From the NCBI GenBank assembly GCA_963575745.1, contig CAUYUJ010001418.1, positions 42,501-101,440 of the forward strand: DNA of 58,940 bases. The letters are read 5' to 3'. The notes under the pieces are model-generated. The model was not told the origin of the DNA. It did no database searches and saw only the letters and a list, made by a program, of their open reading frames with translations. The stretch comes from Prorocentrum cordatum (Eukaryota > Sar > Dinophyceae > Prorocentrales > Prorocentraceae). This document shows positions 51,001 through 58,859 of the stretch, in pieces (positions within the stretch are counted from its first letter, which is position 1; every line of letters begins with the position of its first letter). The translations under genes and the position numbers were made by a program.

Positions 51001-54000
51001 CGAAGAAGTCGAAAGTCGTGGGAGGGCCCGCAGGATAGTGCGTCGCAACAAGGGGGACGATGAGGGAAGCCCTCAACTCAGACACAAAACTTGAAGACTC
51101 GAGCTCAGCAGGCTCCAAGTTAAAATCGGCACCGACCACCCACGGCTGGCCAACGGTCGACAGTTGCTCGCCAAGCCTGGCAAGCAACGAAAGATTACCA
51201 TCGCTGAGGCCTTCTGAGTGGTGAAGGTAGGCAGAGGCAACCAGGATGGGGGGGGGTCCCAGGGAGGTGCGCGGAGCACGCGATGCATCGCCCAGGCGTC
51301 GTGATGGCACCCTCGACCTCCAGAAGCCCCAGCCAAGAGCGCACGAAAATGGCAACACCCCCACTCGTGTCCTGCGCTTGGGTGGGGATAGCAGGGGCCC
51401 AAACCGACTTCCATCCATGCCTTATGCACCAAGCACTGGCCTGCTCGATGTCCCCCTTGGAAATCAGACGGTGCTCCTGACCGAGCACAATGAGGGCAGA
51501 ACAATCTTCAAGCAGACCCTTCAACGTACCCCACGAGTTGGCATTAATGGTCTGAATCGTGAGTGGCACCAAACTGTCAGAGTTAGAAACCGATGGCTGC
51601 TCGCTGCCGACGAGAGGAGCAGGCACAGGCAATATGACATTACTGACAGAGTGCGCTGACGACTTGAAATCATCAGAGGGGCGCTGCACCCTCTGAGAAC
51701 CCAAGGGTTCGAATTTGCCCTTGGAATGCCCTGACTTAAAATCTCCGAGAGCGACGAGCTCAACGTGGGGGCGAGATCCCCCCTCCATGGGGGGGCAAAC
51801 AGGAGTGGCCACATGCGGGACAGCCCCGTCAGTGGCATCCTTGCGCGCTGGCTTACCAAGGGAGTGAACAGGATACAAAACCCTCGGCACCGCGAAATCA
51901 ACCAAAGACACATGGGCACAGTCTGGCGTCAGATCAGCCTTGCGACGAAGCGAATCCCTCTTGCGGAGGAGGGCAGCTTGCGCTGCTGAGCGGAAATCAG
52001 CGTGCCGAAATACTAAATGAGCTTCAAACCCCCCCCTGGAGGCAGCCTTCCGAGCGAAGGACCTGCGGACCCCGATCAACCGACAACTCGAGGAGGCGAC
52101 GAGTATCAGGGCTGGCCTCCAGAGGGTAGCTAATCATTGACTGTGTGAGTGGCCGCGGCAATGCGGTCAGCGCGCTCACGAGCAGTGCCTGTCGTGGCAG
52201 GCGCGGTCGGAGCTGCTGCCGCAGCGCCCGCTGCGCCTGGCGCGCCTGCGCCTGGAACAGCTCCTTGCAGAAGAGGACCGCACTTGCCCGCGGACAGGTC
52301 GACCGTGGCTGTCTGCGGAGTGCCTGGCGCAGGTGCCGCGCCTGGCTCCGCCTCGGCAGACGGCGGCTGGGCTGCACCTTCATCCCCTTCGGCAGGATCA
52401 ACAGCATCAGGAGGTTCCTCGATGGCCGCCTCCTGCTCCATTCGAGGCCGCTTGGCCGCCAGCCGCTTGATGTGCAGCGCGTGGGCGGACTTGAGGCCGT
52501 CGACCTTCTGCTTGGCCTCGGCGAAGAGGGTGCTGGCCATCGCCGTGAGCCCTGCCTTGAGCTGCTGCACGCGTGACTCGATCTCGATGTTGTCCGATTC
52601 GTCAAGCTCCACTCCGTCACACTTGAACAAGTCCGATACGCTGATGTCAAAGACCTTCGCGAGACGCTCCTTATCCATGATGTCCTCCAATGCAAGCTTG
52701 ACCGTCGACGTGGGCGGATGCTTAGCTGCCTCTTGAGACTCCACCAAGTCCTGCAAGAGTGTCGCGTGTTCACCTTCGGCATTGGTGAGCTCCGCACGCA
52801 GCTCCAGCACCACCGTCTTCTGATTGTTGAGCTGAGCTTCGTACTGTTCGTACTTCTCAACAGCCGACTCCAACCGCTTGTTGATACCATGCGCTTTCCA
52901 GTGAGCCCGATTGAGACGAACCTGAATAGTTTCTTCTGCTGGCTTCGGCGCGGTGAGGGCCTTGGCAGCACGATGATGGGCAGCCGCACCTGCAGAATCT
53001 CCCATACGCTCGGCGAAGCCTGCCATGGTCTCGTACTCAGCGGCTGTGAACTTTGCTGCAGCAGCGCCAGCAGGGGCGGGTTGCTGACCACCTCCCTGGG
53101 GGAAGCCGCCTCCAGCACCTTTCTGTCGCAGTCCTGCTTCACCACCGCCAGGTCCCTTGCCCCACGCAGCGCCACCGCTGAGCTGCCCGTAGCCGAACAA
53201 CTGACGTGCTGCATCTCCAGACCATGCCGAAGAGGGGACTTGCTTGTAGGCTCCACAGCGCTTGCAATAATAGAAACGAGCTGCATTCTTGGCGCACCCG
53301 CAAGCCTGGCACTTCCACTTCTTGCCTGGCTGCTGGTTGTCGTCCTGATCCAGCACACCGCCGCCGCCCTTGCCGAACAGAGGACCAGGCACCAGAGGAG
53401 GCCAGACATCGGAGTACGACACGCCTTTGCCTCCGCCTTTGGCCTTGCCCCACGCCATGCCGAGGGAGAGGCTGGATGGACTAACCACCGACCAGCGCAC
53501 AGCCTAGTCGTGGTGAAAGCTGCGATGCGTGGGGCGGACCACGCACCGCTCTGCCTGGGGCGAACCAGGCGAAAGATGAAAGCTGGCCGCGGACTAGCGG
53601 TATCCACTTTGTTCCCAGGGGAAACCAAAACCTTGAGCCAAAATGGCTACGGACGGAGGAAGAGGAAAAGGAGGAGGAGGAGGAGGAGGAGGAGGAGGGA
53701 GGAGGAGGAGGAGGAAGAGGAGGGAGGAGGGAACCTCCAGACGACCCCGGCCAGCCATCGTGCTGCCAGGAGGATGCGCCAGGCAAGGGGACGCACAGAG
53801 GCGTGCTGGTACTAGGCAGCTTCCTTGGGGGCGCACGCCCGACGCGGACATCTAAGTGTACCCATCTTGTCGTATGTCGCTTCCCGAAGGCTGCCATGAG
53901 AGCGACGATCCAAAACATGTCTTACGCCAGATAGCGCAGCGACCTTGAGCCGCAGCCTGCGCGGGCCGCCCTCGCGGCACGCCACGTTTGAAGCGAAGGC

Positions 54001-55802
54001 GCTGACGCGCATGCTTGCGCGGGCATCTTACGCGCCAATGTCGGCGCAGGCGACCCCATTGTTCGGCGTCGTCCATAAGGAACGCCAGGTAATGGGACGC
54101 ACAGAGACATACTAGTACTACGTATATGTACTCCTTGGATGCGCGCGGCCGACCCGAACATACAGTGCACCCATATTGTGGTATCTCGCTTCCCGAGCGA
54201 AGTGGCTCGAAAGCGCCCGCCACGACGTACATACTGCAAGACTTCTCGGTGCGCGCGTCGTCCCTGGGGGGGCGAGGCCGACATAGTATTTGTATGTCTG
54301 GTTGACGCCGCTAAAGAAAGCCAGGTAAGGAATCGAGGGTCCAAAAGCCACTGGAGGACGAGGATGAAGAGGAGGAGGAGGAGGAGGAGGAGGAGGACGA
54401 GAAGGAGGAGGAAGGGGGGAGGAGGAGGGAGAAGGGGGAGGAAGGAGAAGGAGGAGGAGGAGGAGGACGAAAAGGAGGAGGAAGGAGGGAGGAGGAGGGG
54501 GAGGAAGGAGGAGGAGGAGGAGGAGGAGGACGTCTCGGGCGACGCACACGTATGAGTATGCTTGGGCAACGCCGACAAGCGACGCCAGGGTACGGCAGGG
54601 GCGCTCCCGGCCGCGGCTGGCCTCGGCCACGCATCGGTGCTCCGACCTGGATCGGCAGGAGCGGCCCGAAAACGGGACGCCCCTCGCGGGCCCCTTGGAG
54701 TTCAACACGCCAGAACGCCATTCTGGGGAGTTCGACACCGCGAACCAACGTAACTGCTACACCCTTAAAATCTTGAACACGTCCAAAACACCACTTCTGG
54801 TACAATGGTCATGGGAATCCGTGAAACGGTTGCAAAAGTTCGAAGCGAATGTGCGCGGCGCTAAGGGGAGAGCCACACTTTTGAAAGGAGCCGCCCTCAA
54901 TCCGTGAAACTCTTGCAACTTGTCTGAACGAATGTGTGCGGCGCTAAAACGAGAGCAACATTCTGAAAACGGGTTGTCCTCAAACCGTGAAACTCTTGCG
55001 ATAAATTTGAACGAATGCGCGCGGCGCTAAGGCGAGAGCCACATTTCGAAACACGGCCCGCCCTCTATCCGTGAAGCTCCTTGCAATGTTTCAGGGCGAA
55101 TGCGCGCGGCGCTAAGGCGAGAGCCAAATTTCGAAAACGGCCCGCCCTCCATCTTTGAAACTGTTGCCAAGTGTTATGAAGTCTCAGGCGAAACGCCCGG
55201 CCCGCGCAAAAAAACTGGCCTCGGGGTGCGACAGGGACAAAGTTATAATGTGTAAGGAAAGGGAATGGAGAAGAAGGAGGGGGAGGAGGAGGAAAAGGAG
55301 GAGGAGGAGCAGAGGAAGAGGAGGAGGAGGAAGAGGAGGAGGAGAAGGAGAAGGAGACAGAGAAGAGAAGGAGAAGGAGAAGGAGAAGAGGGGAGGATGA
55401 TGAGTAGGAGGTTGAGGAGGAGGAGGGGATGAAGGAGGAGGAGGAGGGGGAGCGAGAGGAGGAGGAGGAGGAGAGGAGGAGGAGGAGGAGGGAGGAGGCG
55501 GAGGAGGAGGAGGAGGAGGAGGAGGAGGAGGGGGAGGAAGAGAGGGGGGAGATTGGGGGGAGGGTGACAAGTCGACGGAGTAGGAGGAATGAAAAGGGAT
55601 AGAGGAGGAGGCGGAGGATGAGGAGGAGGGGGAGGAGGAGGAGGAGGAGGAGGGAGGAGGAGGAGGAGAGGAGGACGACGGCAAGGGGTCCTGGAGGGCC
55701 GTGGGCCACCCTCTTGCGCCGTGGGCGGCCCTCTTGCAGTCTTGCGCAGAGGGCCGCCCACGGCGAGGCAGCTGCCAGGACGACGACGACGACGACGACG
55801 AT

Positions 55803-55839
<37 letters not shown>

Positions 55840-58199
55840 ACGACGACGGCATCCTCGACTCGAGCATCGAGGACCGAGCGACGGAGAGAAGGGACCCTGC
55901 GCGGTGCGGCACAGCGGCCTCGCGCCGCAGCTTGCTGGGGCCGCCAGCGCGGCACACGGCGCGGAGATGCGGGCGCGTACGCGGCAAGCTCGCGCGCGAA
56001 TGTCGGCGCAGTCGACCCCGTTTTCTCTCGCCGCTCACTGGAGGCCTGGGGCGAAATCCTCCGTGGTTCGCATTGCTCGTCGCACCTGCACACTGATCCA
56101 GGCGTTAAGTCGGGCCTGTCCCCCTACAGTCGGATTCTGGACGAAGAATAAGACACACTCAGAAAACATGCTGAAACATATAGGGAAATTGGTGAAACAT
56201 CGTCCCCTGACTATGTTTGCACTACAGTCGGGCTGCTGAAATAAGGGACGTCAAATAAGGAACGAAGCCCCCCTGTGGCTTCAAAAAAGCCTGGGTGCAC
56301 GAGAAGGGCTAGATGAACAACCACGCAAGGGCGTAAGGAACATCGAGCCCCTTTAACATCCAAACTGTTCCTTATTTCAGCGTCTTGGCTGTCCCTACAG
56401 TCGGATCCTGGACGAAGATTAAGACATACTCACAAAATATGCTGAAAACATCGAAAATTGGCGAAACATCGTTCCCTGACTATTTTTGCACTACAGTCGG
56501 GCTGCTGAAGTAAAGAACGTCAAATAAGGAACGAAGCCCCTCGGTGGCTTCAAAAAAGCCTGGGTGCACGAGAAGGGCTACAGGAACGACCACGCAAGGA
56601 CGTAAGGAACACCGAGCCCCTTCCGAATCCAAACTGTTCCTTATTTCAGCGTCTTGGCTGCACAGGGCAGTTTTTAATACATGGGATTTTGGGAAAAAAT
56701 GATTCTACTACATGATTAATGTATGAATAAACTTATGCATGAGCTCATCGTTGTTTTTAATACTGAATCCCTGCATGTTTAATACATGATCCGCACGCGG
56801 AGCATGTATTAAAAACGGCACTGTATGTTCGAGCACTCCTCCTGCAGAAAGACACACCCGACCCGATCCTGGCAGCATGCCCACGCCTACGGTTAAGTCG
56901 GGCCTGCCCCCCTGCAGGGGGACCCTCGGCGAAAAATAAAAAACATACCCCAAACATACCCCAAAGAGGTCAAACAACACTCAAAACAATAGTCCCCAGA
57001 CTACTTCTGGACTAGTGTTTGACTATTCTTGGGGTATCTTTTATATTTTTGGTCGAAGATCCCCCTGTAGGCCTCGTAGACTCGACGAGGAAACCAATTT
57101 TTTGGACAGGCCCGCCTTACGCCTACCGGGCCTCGGCACCGGTGCCTGGCGCCGCCCTGGCCGGGGCCAGGGCAGGCGCCCGCGCCGAGCCTCGGCCCAA
57201 GAGGCCGACGCGGCGAGACCATCCGCGATCGGTCGGGCAGGTCCTGGACGAAAAAAAAAAAAACAAAGACAAAAACAACGGACAAAAACAAAGACAAAAA
57301 AAAAAAAACGAAAAAACGAAGGTCCTGCGGGCGGATCCTGGACGAAAAAAACAAAGAATACAGTCGAGGCGTTGACCTAAGGAACCCTAAATTAGGAACG
57401 AGGCCCCTTTTTTTCCATAAGTTAAGCTTCGATCTCCGATCGAAAACATGAGGACAACCTGAGGCAAGCTGTGAAACACTCAAGGAACGCGGAGCCCCTC
57501 CCCAACGAAAAGGGTTCCTTCTTCAGGGCCCCGACTGTAGTCGCCAAAAACTGCTCCAGATGGCCCAAACAGAGGATCCGAAAGTCCGCGTTTAGGCCCA
57601 AGCAGATAATTACTGGCCCAACATCTGCGTTGGGTCGGGCAGGTCCTCCTGCGGGCGGATCCTGGACGAAAACTGAAATAACAGGCATCAAACAATGCTC
57701 AAGATGGCCCAAACAGATGATCAGAAAATCCGCGTGAGGCCCAAACAGATACTGGCCCAAAATCTGCGTTCGGTCGGGCAGGTCCTACTGCGGGCGGATC
57801 CTGGACGAAAATGGAAACAGTGGGCATCAAACAGTGCTCAAGATGGCCCAAACAGATGACCAGAAAGTCGTCCCCGGACTAGTTTTGGACTGTTCTTGCG
57901 TGTTCCTCCCGTGTTGTTTGTTTTGTTTTTGTTTGTTTATTTGTTTGTTTGTTCTTCTTGTGTTTCATGTTTTTTATTTGTTGTGTATTTGTTGTATCAT
58001 TTTTTATAGTTTGATGTTTTGATATGTTTGTATATTGCGTGCTCCTCCCGTAAGAGGGACGTGCACGACCTAACTAACACGTGCGGTGTACGCCGGAGCC
58101 CCCCAGCAGCCTGAGCACCGCGAGCGCCGGCGCTGCCGGCAGGGCCCCGGCGAGGGCCCGCGCGCCGTCGTCACCGATGCCGTTGTCGTAGAGGTCAAC
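44981..58199 (-). CDS. Leucine-rich-repeat protein, RI-like 28-residue repeats (3' three exons)
   Basis: Exons: 58199-58111 (89 nt), 46807-46732 (76 nt), 45073-44981 (93 nt with stop). Donors are CTCAG|GC and CTGAAG|GA; acceptors are GAAG|G, CCCAG|G and CGGAG|G. Joined, they read LYDNGIGDDGARALAGALP..., LGDNGIGSPGALALAAALP... and LALGPSDLGAEAQEAL.... The first two repeats are exactly 28 residues from Leu to Leu, the period of ribonuclease-inhibitor-type LRRs, and the join falls inside a repeat. Such LRRs bind proteins; no partner can be named. The second donor, not the first, fails GT in a way typical of dinoflagellates. The 5' exons lie beyond the window or were not recognised. The first intron is 11.3 kb and contains LINE copy 2 in the same orientation. 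The alternative, three unrelated LRR relics, would not explain frame and period. Confidence 0.6.
45193..45330. mobile_element. GTCGGGC-type TIR element, full copy in LRR intron 2
   Basis: TCAGGTCGGGCCTGTCCCCC + TGCAGGGGGATGTTCGACGA at the left; TTCCCCCTGTAGAGGGACAG + GCCCGACTTAA at the right. 138 bp, the most symmetric copy. Confidence 0.85.
45440..46720. repeat. (GGA)n, (GAA)n and (AAT/AAG)n microsatellites
   Basis: GGA-rich at 45460-45665 and 45870-46540, (GAT)n at 45954-45980, then GAAGAA/AATAAT runs to 46703. One unique island (45730-45865) carries AGGAATCGAGGGTC + AAACAGCCACTGGAGGACGA, shared with 54328-54362. No gene. Confidence 0.9.
46732..46807 (-). CDS. LRR gene, middle visible exon
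   Basis: One base plus 25 codons: LGDNGIGSPGALALAAALPA + APSLK, between CCGCCCAG|G and AAG|GACCAG. Confidence 0.6.
46840..46990. repeat. (GGA)n tract at the 3' end of LINE copy 2
   Basis: On the LINE strand this is (TCC)n following the A-run, as for copy 1. Confidence 0.9.
47078..52110 (-). pseudogene. LINE copy 2 ORF2: endonuclease, RT, RNase H (three frame breaks)
   Basis: Same domains as copy 1: QTINANSWG and WVVGADFNLEP (endonuclease), TGGYRPIGVF, DLRKFYENIS and VYIDDQGLS (RT), VFIDGSSS, VVFSDCSNVV and GNHHADAAAKH (RNase H). The frame breaks near 51250 (poly-C), 49435 (T7 run) and 48730 (GTTTCTGTTCC). Copy 1 is in frame at each of these, so the breaks are copy-specific. The region broken in copy 1 (31650) is intact here. 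Confidence 0.8.
52130..53458 (-). CDS. LINE copy 2 ORF1 protein with a RanBP2-like zinc finger
   Basis: 442 codons from the ATG at 53458 (the frame is open further upstream). Same WKCQACG...YYCKRCG finger, coiled-coil-like middle and conserved MDKERLAKVFDISVSDLFKC segment as copy 1. A Pro/Ala-rich insertion of about 30 residues before the C-terminus (EAEPGAAPAPGTPQT ... LLQGAVPGAGAP) is absent from copy 1. Confidence 0.75.
   Translation of the reverse strand: MAWGKAKGGGKGVSYSDVWPPLVPGPLFGKGGGGVLDQDDNQQPGKKWKCQACGCAKNAARFYYCKRCGAYKQVPSSAWSGDAARQLFGYGQLSGGAAWGKGPGGGEAGLRQKGAGGGFPQGGGQQPAPAGAAAAKFTAAEYETMAGFAERMGDSAGAAAHHRAAKALTAPKPAEETIQVRLNRAHWKAHGINKRLESAVEKYEQYEAQLNNQKTVVLELRAELTNAEGEHATLLQDLVESQEAAKHPPTSTVKLALEDIMDKERLAKVFDISVSDLFKCDGVELDESDNIEIESRVQQLKAGLTAMASTLFAEAKQKVDGLKSAHALHIKRLAAKRPRMEQEAAIEEPPDAVDPAEGDEGAAQPPSAEAEPGAAPAPGTPQTATVDLSAGKCGPLLQGAVPGAGAPGAAGAAAAAPTAPATTGTARERADRIAAATHTVND
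53632..53653 (-). promoter_or_regulatory. Dinoflagellate spliced leader at the LINE copy 2 5' end
   Basis: On the minus strand: T + CCGTAGCCATTTT + GGCTCAAG, identical to copy 1, then GTTTTGGTTTCCCCTGGGAA. The base before it belongs to the (TCC)n tract. Confidence 0.9.
53654..53735. repeat. (GGA)n tract at the 5' side of LINE copy 2
   Basis: (TCC)n on the LINE strand. Confidence 0.9.
53736..54330. repeat. Diverged duplicate repeats around an exon-like block (53930-54080)
   Basis: GGGACGCACAGAG...TGGATGCGCGC...GTGCACCCAT(A/C)TTGT...TATCTCGCTTCCCGA occurs at 53790-53900 and 54087-54200. Between them a plus frame RSLRGPPSRHATFEAKALTR + MLARASYAPMSAQATPLFG resembles 55915-56030. Both may derive from one gene. 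Confidence 0.45.
54355..54540. repeat. (GGA)n microsatellite
   Basis: Follows GGAATCGAGGGTCCAAAAGC + CACTGGAGGACGAGG, the same unique flank as the tract at 45840-45880. Confidence 0.9.
54541..54805. other. Spacer, no gene supported
   Basis: ACACGCCAGAACGCCATTCT and GTCCAAAACACCACTTCTGG echo words at 26670-26770 upstream of satellite array 1. Confidence 0.35.
54806..55175. repeat. Satellite of about 80 bp with GCGCGGCGCTAAGGCGAGAG, array 2
   Basis: Four to five units: GAATGCGCGCGGCGCTAAGG + CGAGAGCCACATTTCGAAAA + CGGCCCGCCCTCAATCCGTG + AAACTCTTGCAA. Same as 26650-27115. Confidence 0.85.
55185..55262. repeat. Common 3' flank of the 80-bp satellite
   Basis: AGGCGAAACGCCCGGCCCGC, GGGGTGCGACAGGGACAAAG; see 27116-27239. 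Confidence 0.6.
55265..55680. repeat. (GGA)n microsatellite
   Basis: GGA/GAAGGA repeats with slips. Confidence 0.9.
55690..56095 (+). CDS. Exon-like segment with an acidic Asp/Ala tract
   Basis: The plus frame GSCQ + Asp-run, PDADADADADADDDD, GILDSSIEDRATERRDPARC and RRSLLGPPARHTARR. The Asp run comes from (GAC)n and the DA run from (GCCGAC)n. The second half resembles the block at 53930-54080. Just upstream, GAGGGCC + GTGGGCCACCCTCTTGC and its inverse form a small dyad. Product unknown. Confidence 0.35.
56118..56659. repeat. Tandem duplication of about 273 bp
   Basis: Unit 1 56118-56390, unit 2 56391-56659. Each holds TACAGTCGGAT(T/C)CTGGACGA, a CATCGT(C/T)CCCTGACTAT block (half of a GTCGGGC-type element) and then a TIR element with CAGTCGGGCTGCTGAA ends. 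Confidence 0.85.
56225..56391. mobile_element. TIR element with CAGTCGGGCTGCTGAAATAAG ends, copy 1
   Basis: CAGTCGGGCTGCTGAAATAA + GGGAC is mirrored by GTTCCTTATTTCAGCGTCTT + GGCTG. 167 bp. Copy 2 is at about 56497-56660. It resembles the 17276/57361 family in its CAGTCGGG start and GGAACGA(A/G)GCCCC word. Confidence 0.75.
56662..56832. mobile_element. Short A+T-rich dispersed element, copy 2
   Basis: Same as 9139-9312; the inverted pair is GTTTTTAATAC / GTATTAAAAAC, with compensatory change relative to copy 1 (GATAC / GTATC), so pairing is conserved. Confidence 0.75.
56833..57360. repeat. Cluster of GTCGGGC-type element ends
   Basis: A right end at 56836-56865, a left end at 56893-56940 (TTAAGTCGGGCCTGCCCCCC), TAGTCCCCAGACTACTTC and GATCCCCCTGTAGGC at 56988-57075, then repeated GTCGGGCAGGTCCTGGACGA + A-runs (57228-57320). 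GC-rich island 57120-57230 without a supported gene. Confidence 0.65.
57361..57540. mobile_element. TIR element with CAGTCGGGGC-type ends, copy 2
   Basis: CAGTCGAGGCGTTGACCTAA ... CAGGGCCCCGACTGTAG. About 85% identical by eye to 17276-17454. Confidence 0.75.
57541..58080. repeat. Repeated GGATCCTGGACGAAAA blocks and an A+T-rich end
   Basis: Two units of about 150 bp (57545-57690, 57695-57850) share AGATGGCCCAAACAGA, GTCGGGCAGGTCCT + CCTGCGGGCGGATCCTGGAC. 57870-58075 is T-rich and ends GCTCCTCCCGTAAGAGGGAC + GTGCACGACCTAA, a GTCGGGC-type right end. No gene. Confidence 0.65.
58111..58199 (-). CDS. LRR gene, first visible exon
   Basis: 29 codons plus AG: VDLYDNGIGDDGARALAGAL + PAAPALAVL, donor CTCAG|GCTGCTG. 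Confidence 0.6.
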
Positions 58200-58202
58200 C
58201 TT

Positions 58203-58655
58203 CAGAGACCCGAATCCTCAGGGGTAACTCGGGTCAGGGCTAACTCGGGTTCGTTTTTCGGGGATCCAAGCCCGAGTTGCCCCGGGCCCGAGTTACCCAA
58301 GATAACTCGGGCGTCCAGAGCCCCGAATCATCACGGGTAACTCGGGTCAGGGCTAACTCGGGTTCGTTTTTCGGGAATCCGAACCCGAGTTGCCCCGGGC
58401 CCGAGTTACCCAGGATAACTCGGGCGTCCAGAGCCCCAGATCATCACGGGTAACTCGGGTCAGGGCTAACTCGGGTTCGTTTTTCGGGGATCCGAGCCCG
58501 AGTTGCCCCGGGCCCGAGTTACCCAAGATAACTCGGGCGTCCAGAGCCCCAAATCATCAGGGGTAATTCGGGTCAGGGCCAACTCGGGTTCGTTTTTCGG
58601 GAATCCGAACCCGAGTTACCCCGGGCCCGAGTTACCCAGGATAACTCGGGCGCCC
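58203..58655. repeat. 113-bp satellite, four units, rich in ACTCGGG/CCCGAGT dyads
   Basis: Units start CAGAG at 58203, 58316, 58429 and 58542, exactly 113 bp apart. Each contains GGTAACTCGGGTCAGGGC, TCGTTTTTCGGG(A/G)ATCC, CCCGAGTTGCCCCGGGCCCG and AGTTACCCA(A/G)GATAACTC. Five to six alternating ACTCGGG/CCCGAGT words per unit allow cruciforms. Confidence 0.95.
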
Positions 58656-58693
58656 GAAACCTGGGAGCGCCGCGTCTGCTCTGGGCCCTGGGC

Positions 58694-58859
58694 TGAGGTC
58701 GGGCCCGTCCCCCTACAGGGGGATTGTCGGCGAAAAATGAAACATGAAAAAAAACATACTCCCCAAATGCAAAAAAAAACAACAACAACAAAAAGCCCCC
58801 CCACTAATTTGTTGACTATGCTCGAAGATCCCTCCTGTAGAGGGGCGGGCCCGACTTGA
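58694..58859. mobile_element. GTCGGGC-type TIR element, full copy
   Basis: TGAGGTCGGGCCCGTCCCCC + TACAGGGGGATTGTCGGCGA at the left; GATCCCTCCTGTAGAGGGGC + GGGCCCGACTTGA at the right. Confidence 0.85.

Larger units (their letters stand above)
46999..53653 (-). mobile_element. LINE (APE-type non-LTR retrotransposon), copy 2, spliced-leader-tagged
   Basis: Same layout and ends as copy 1: spliced leader at 53653, ORF1, ORF2, GAGGAGGGCGTGGAGCC then an A-run (T-run at 46990-46998 on plus). It lies in the same orientation as the LRR gene, inside its long intron, and is bordered by (TCC)n, read on its own strand, at both ends. Confidence 0.9.

Noticed and set aside
56892-57120. A complete GTCGGGC-type element
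   Set aside because: The right end is degenerate (GCCTCGTAGACTCGACGAGG intervenes), so only ends were annotated.
58203-58655. CRISPR or telomere-like array
   Set aside because: 113-bp units are contiguous, without spacers or telomere motif.
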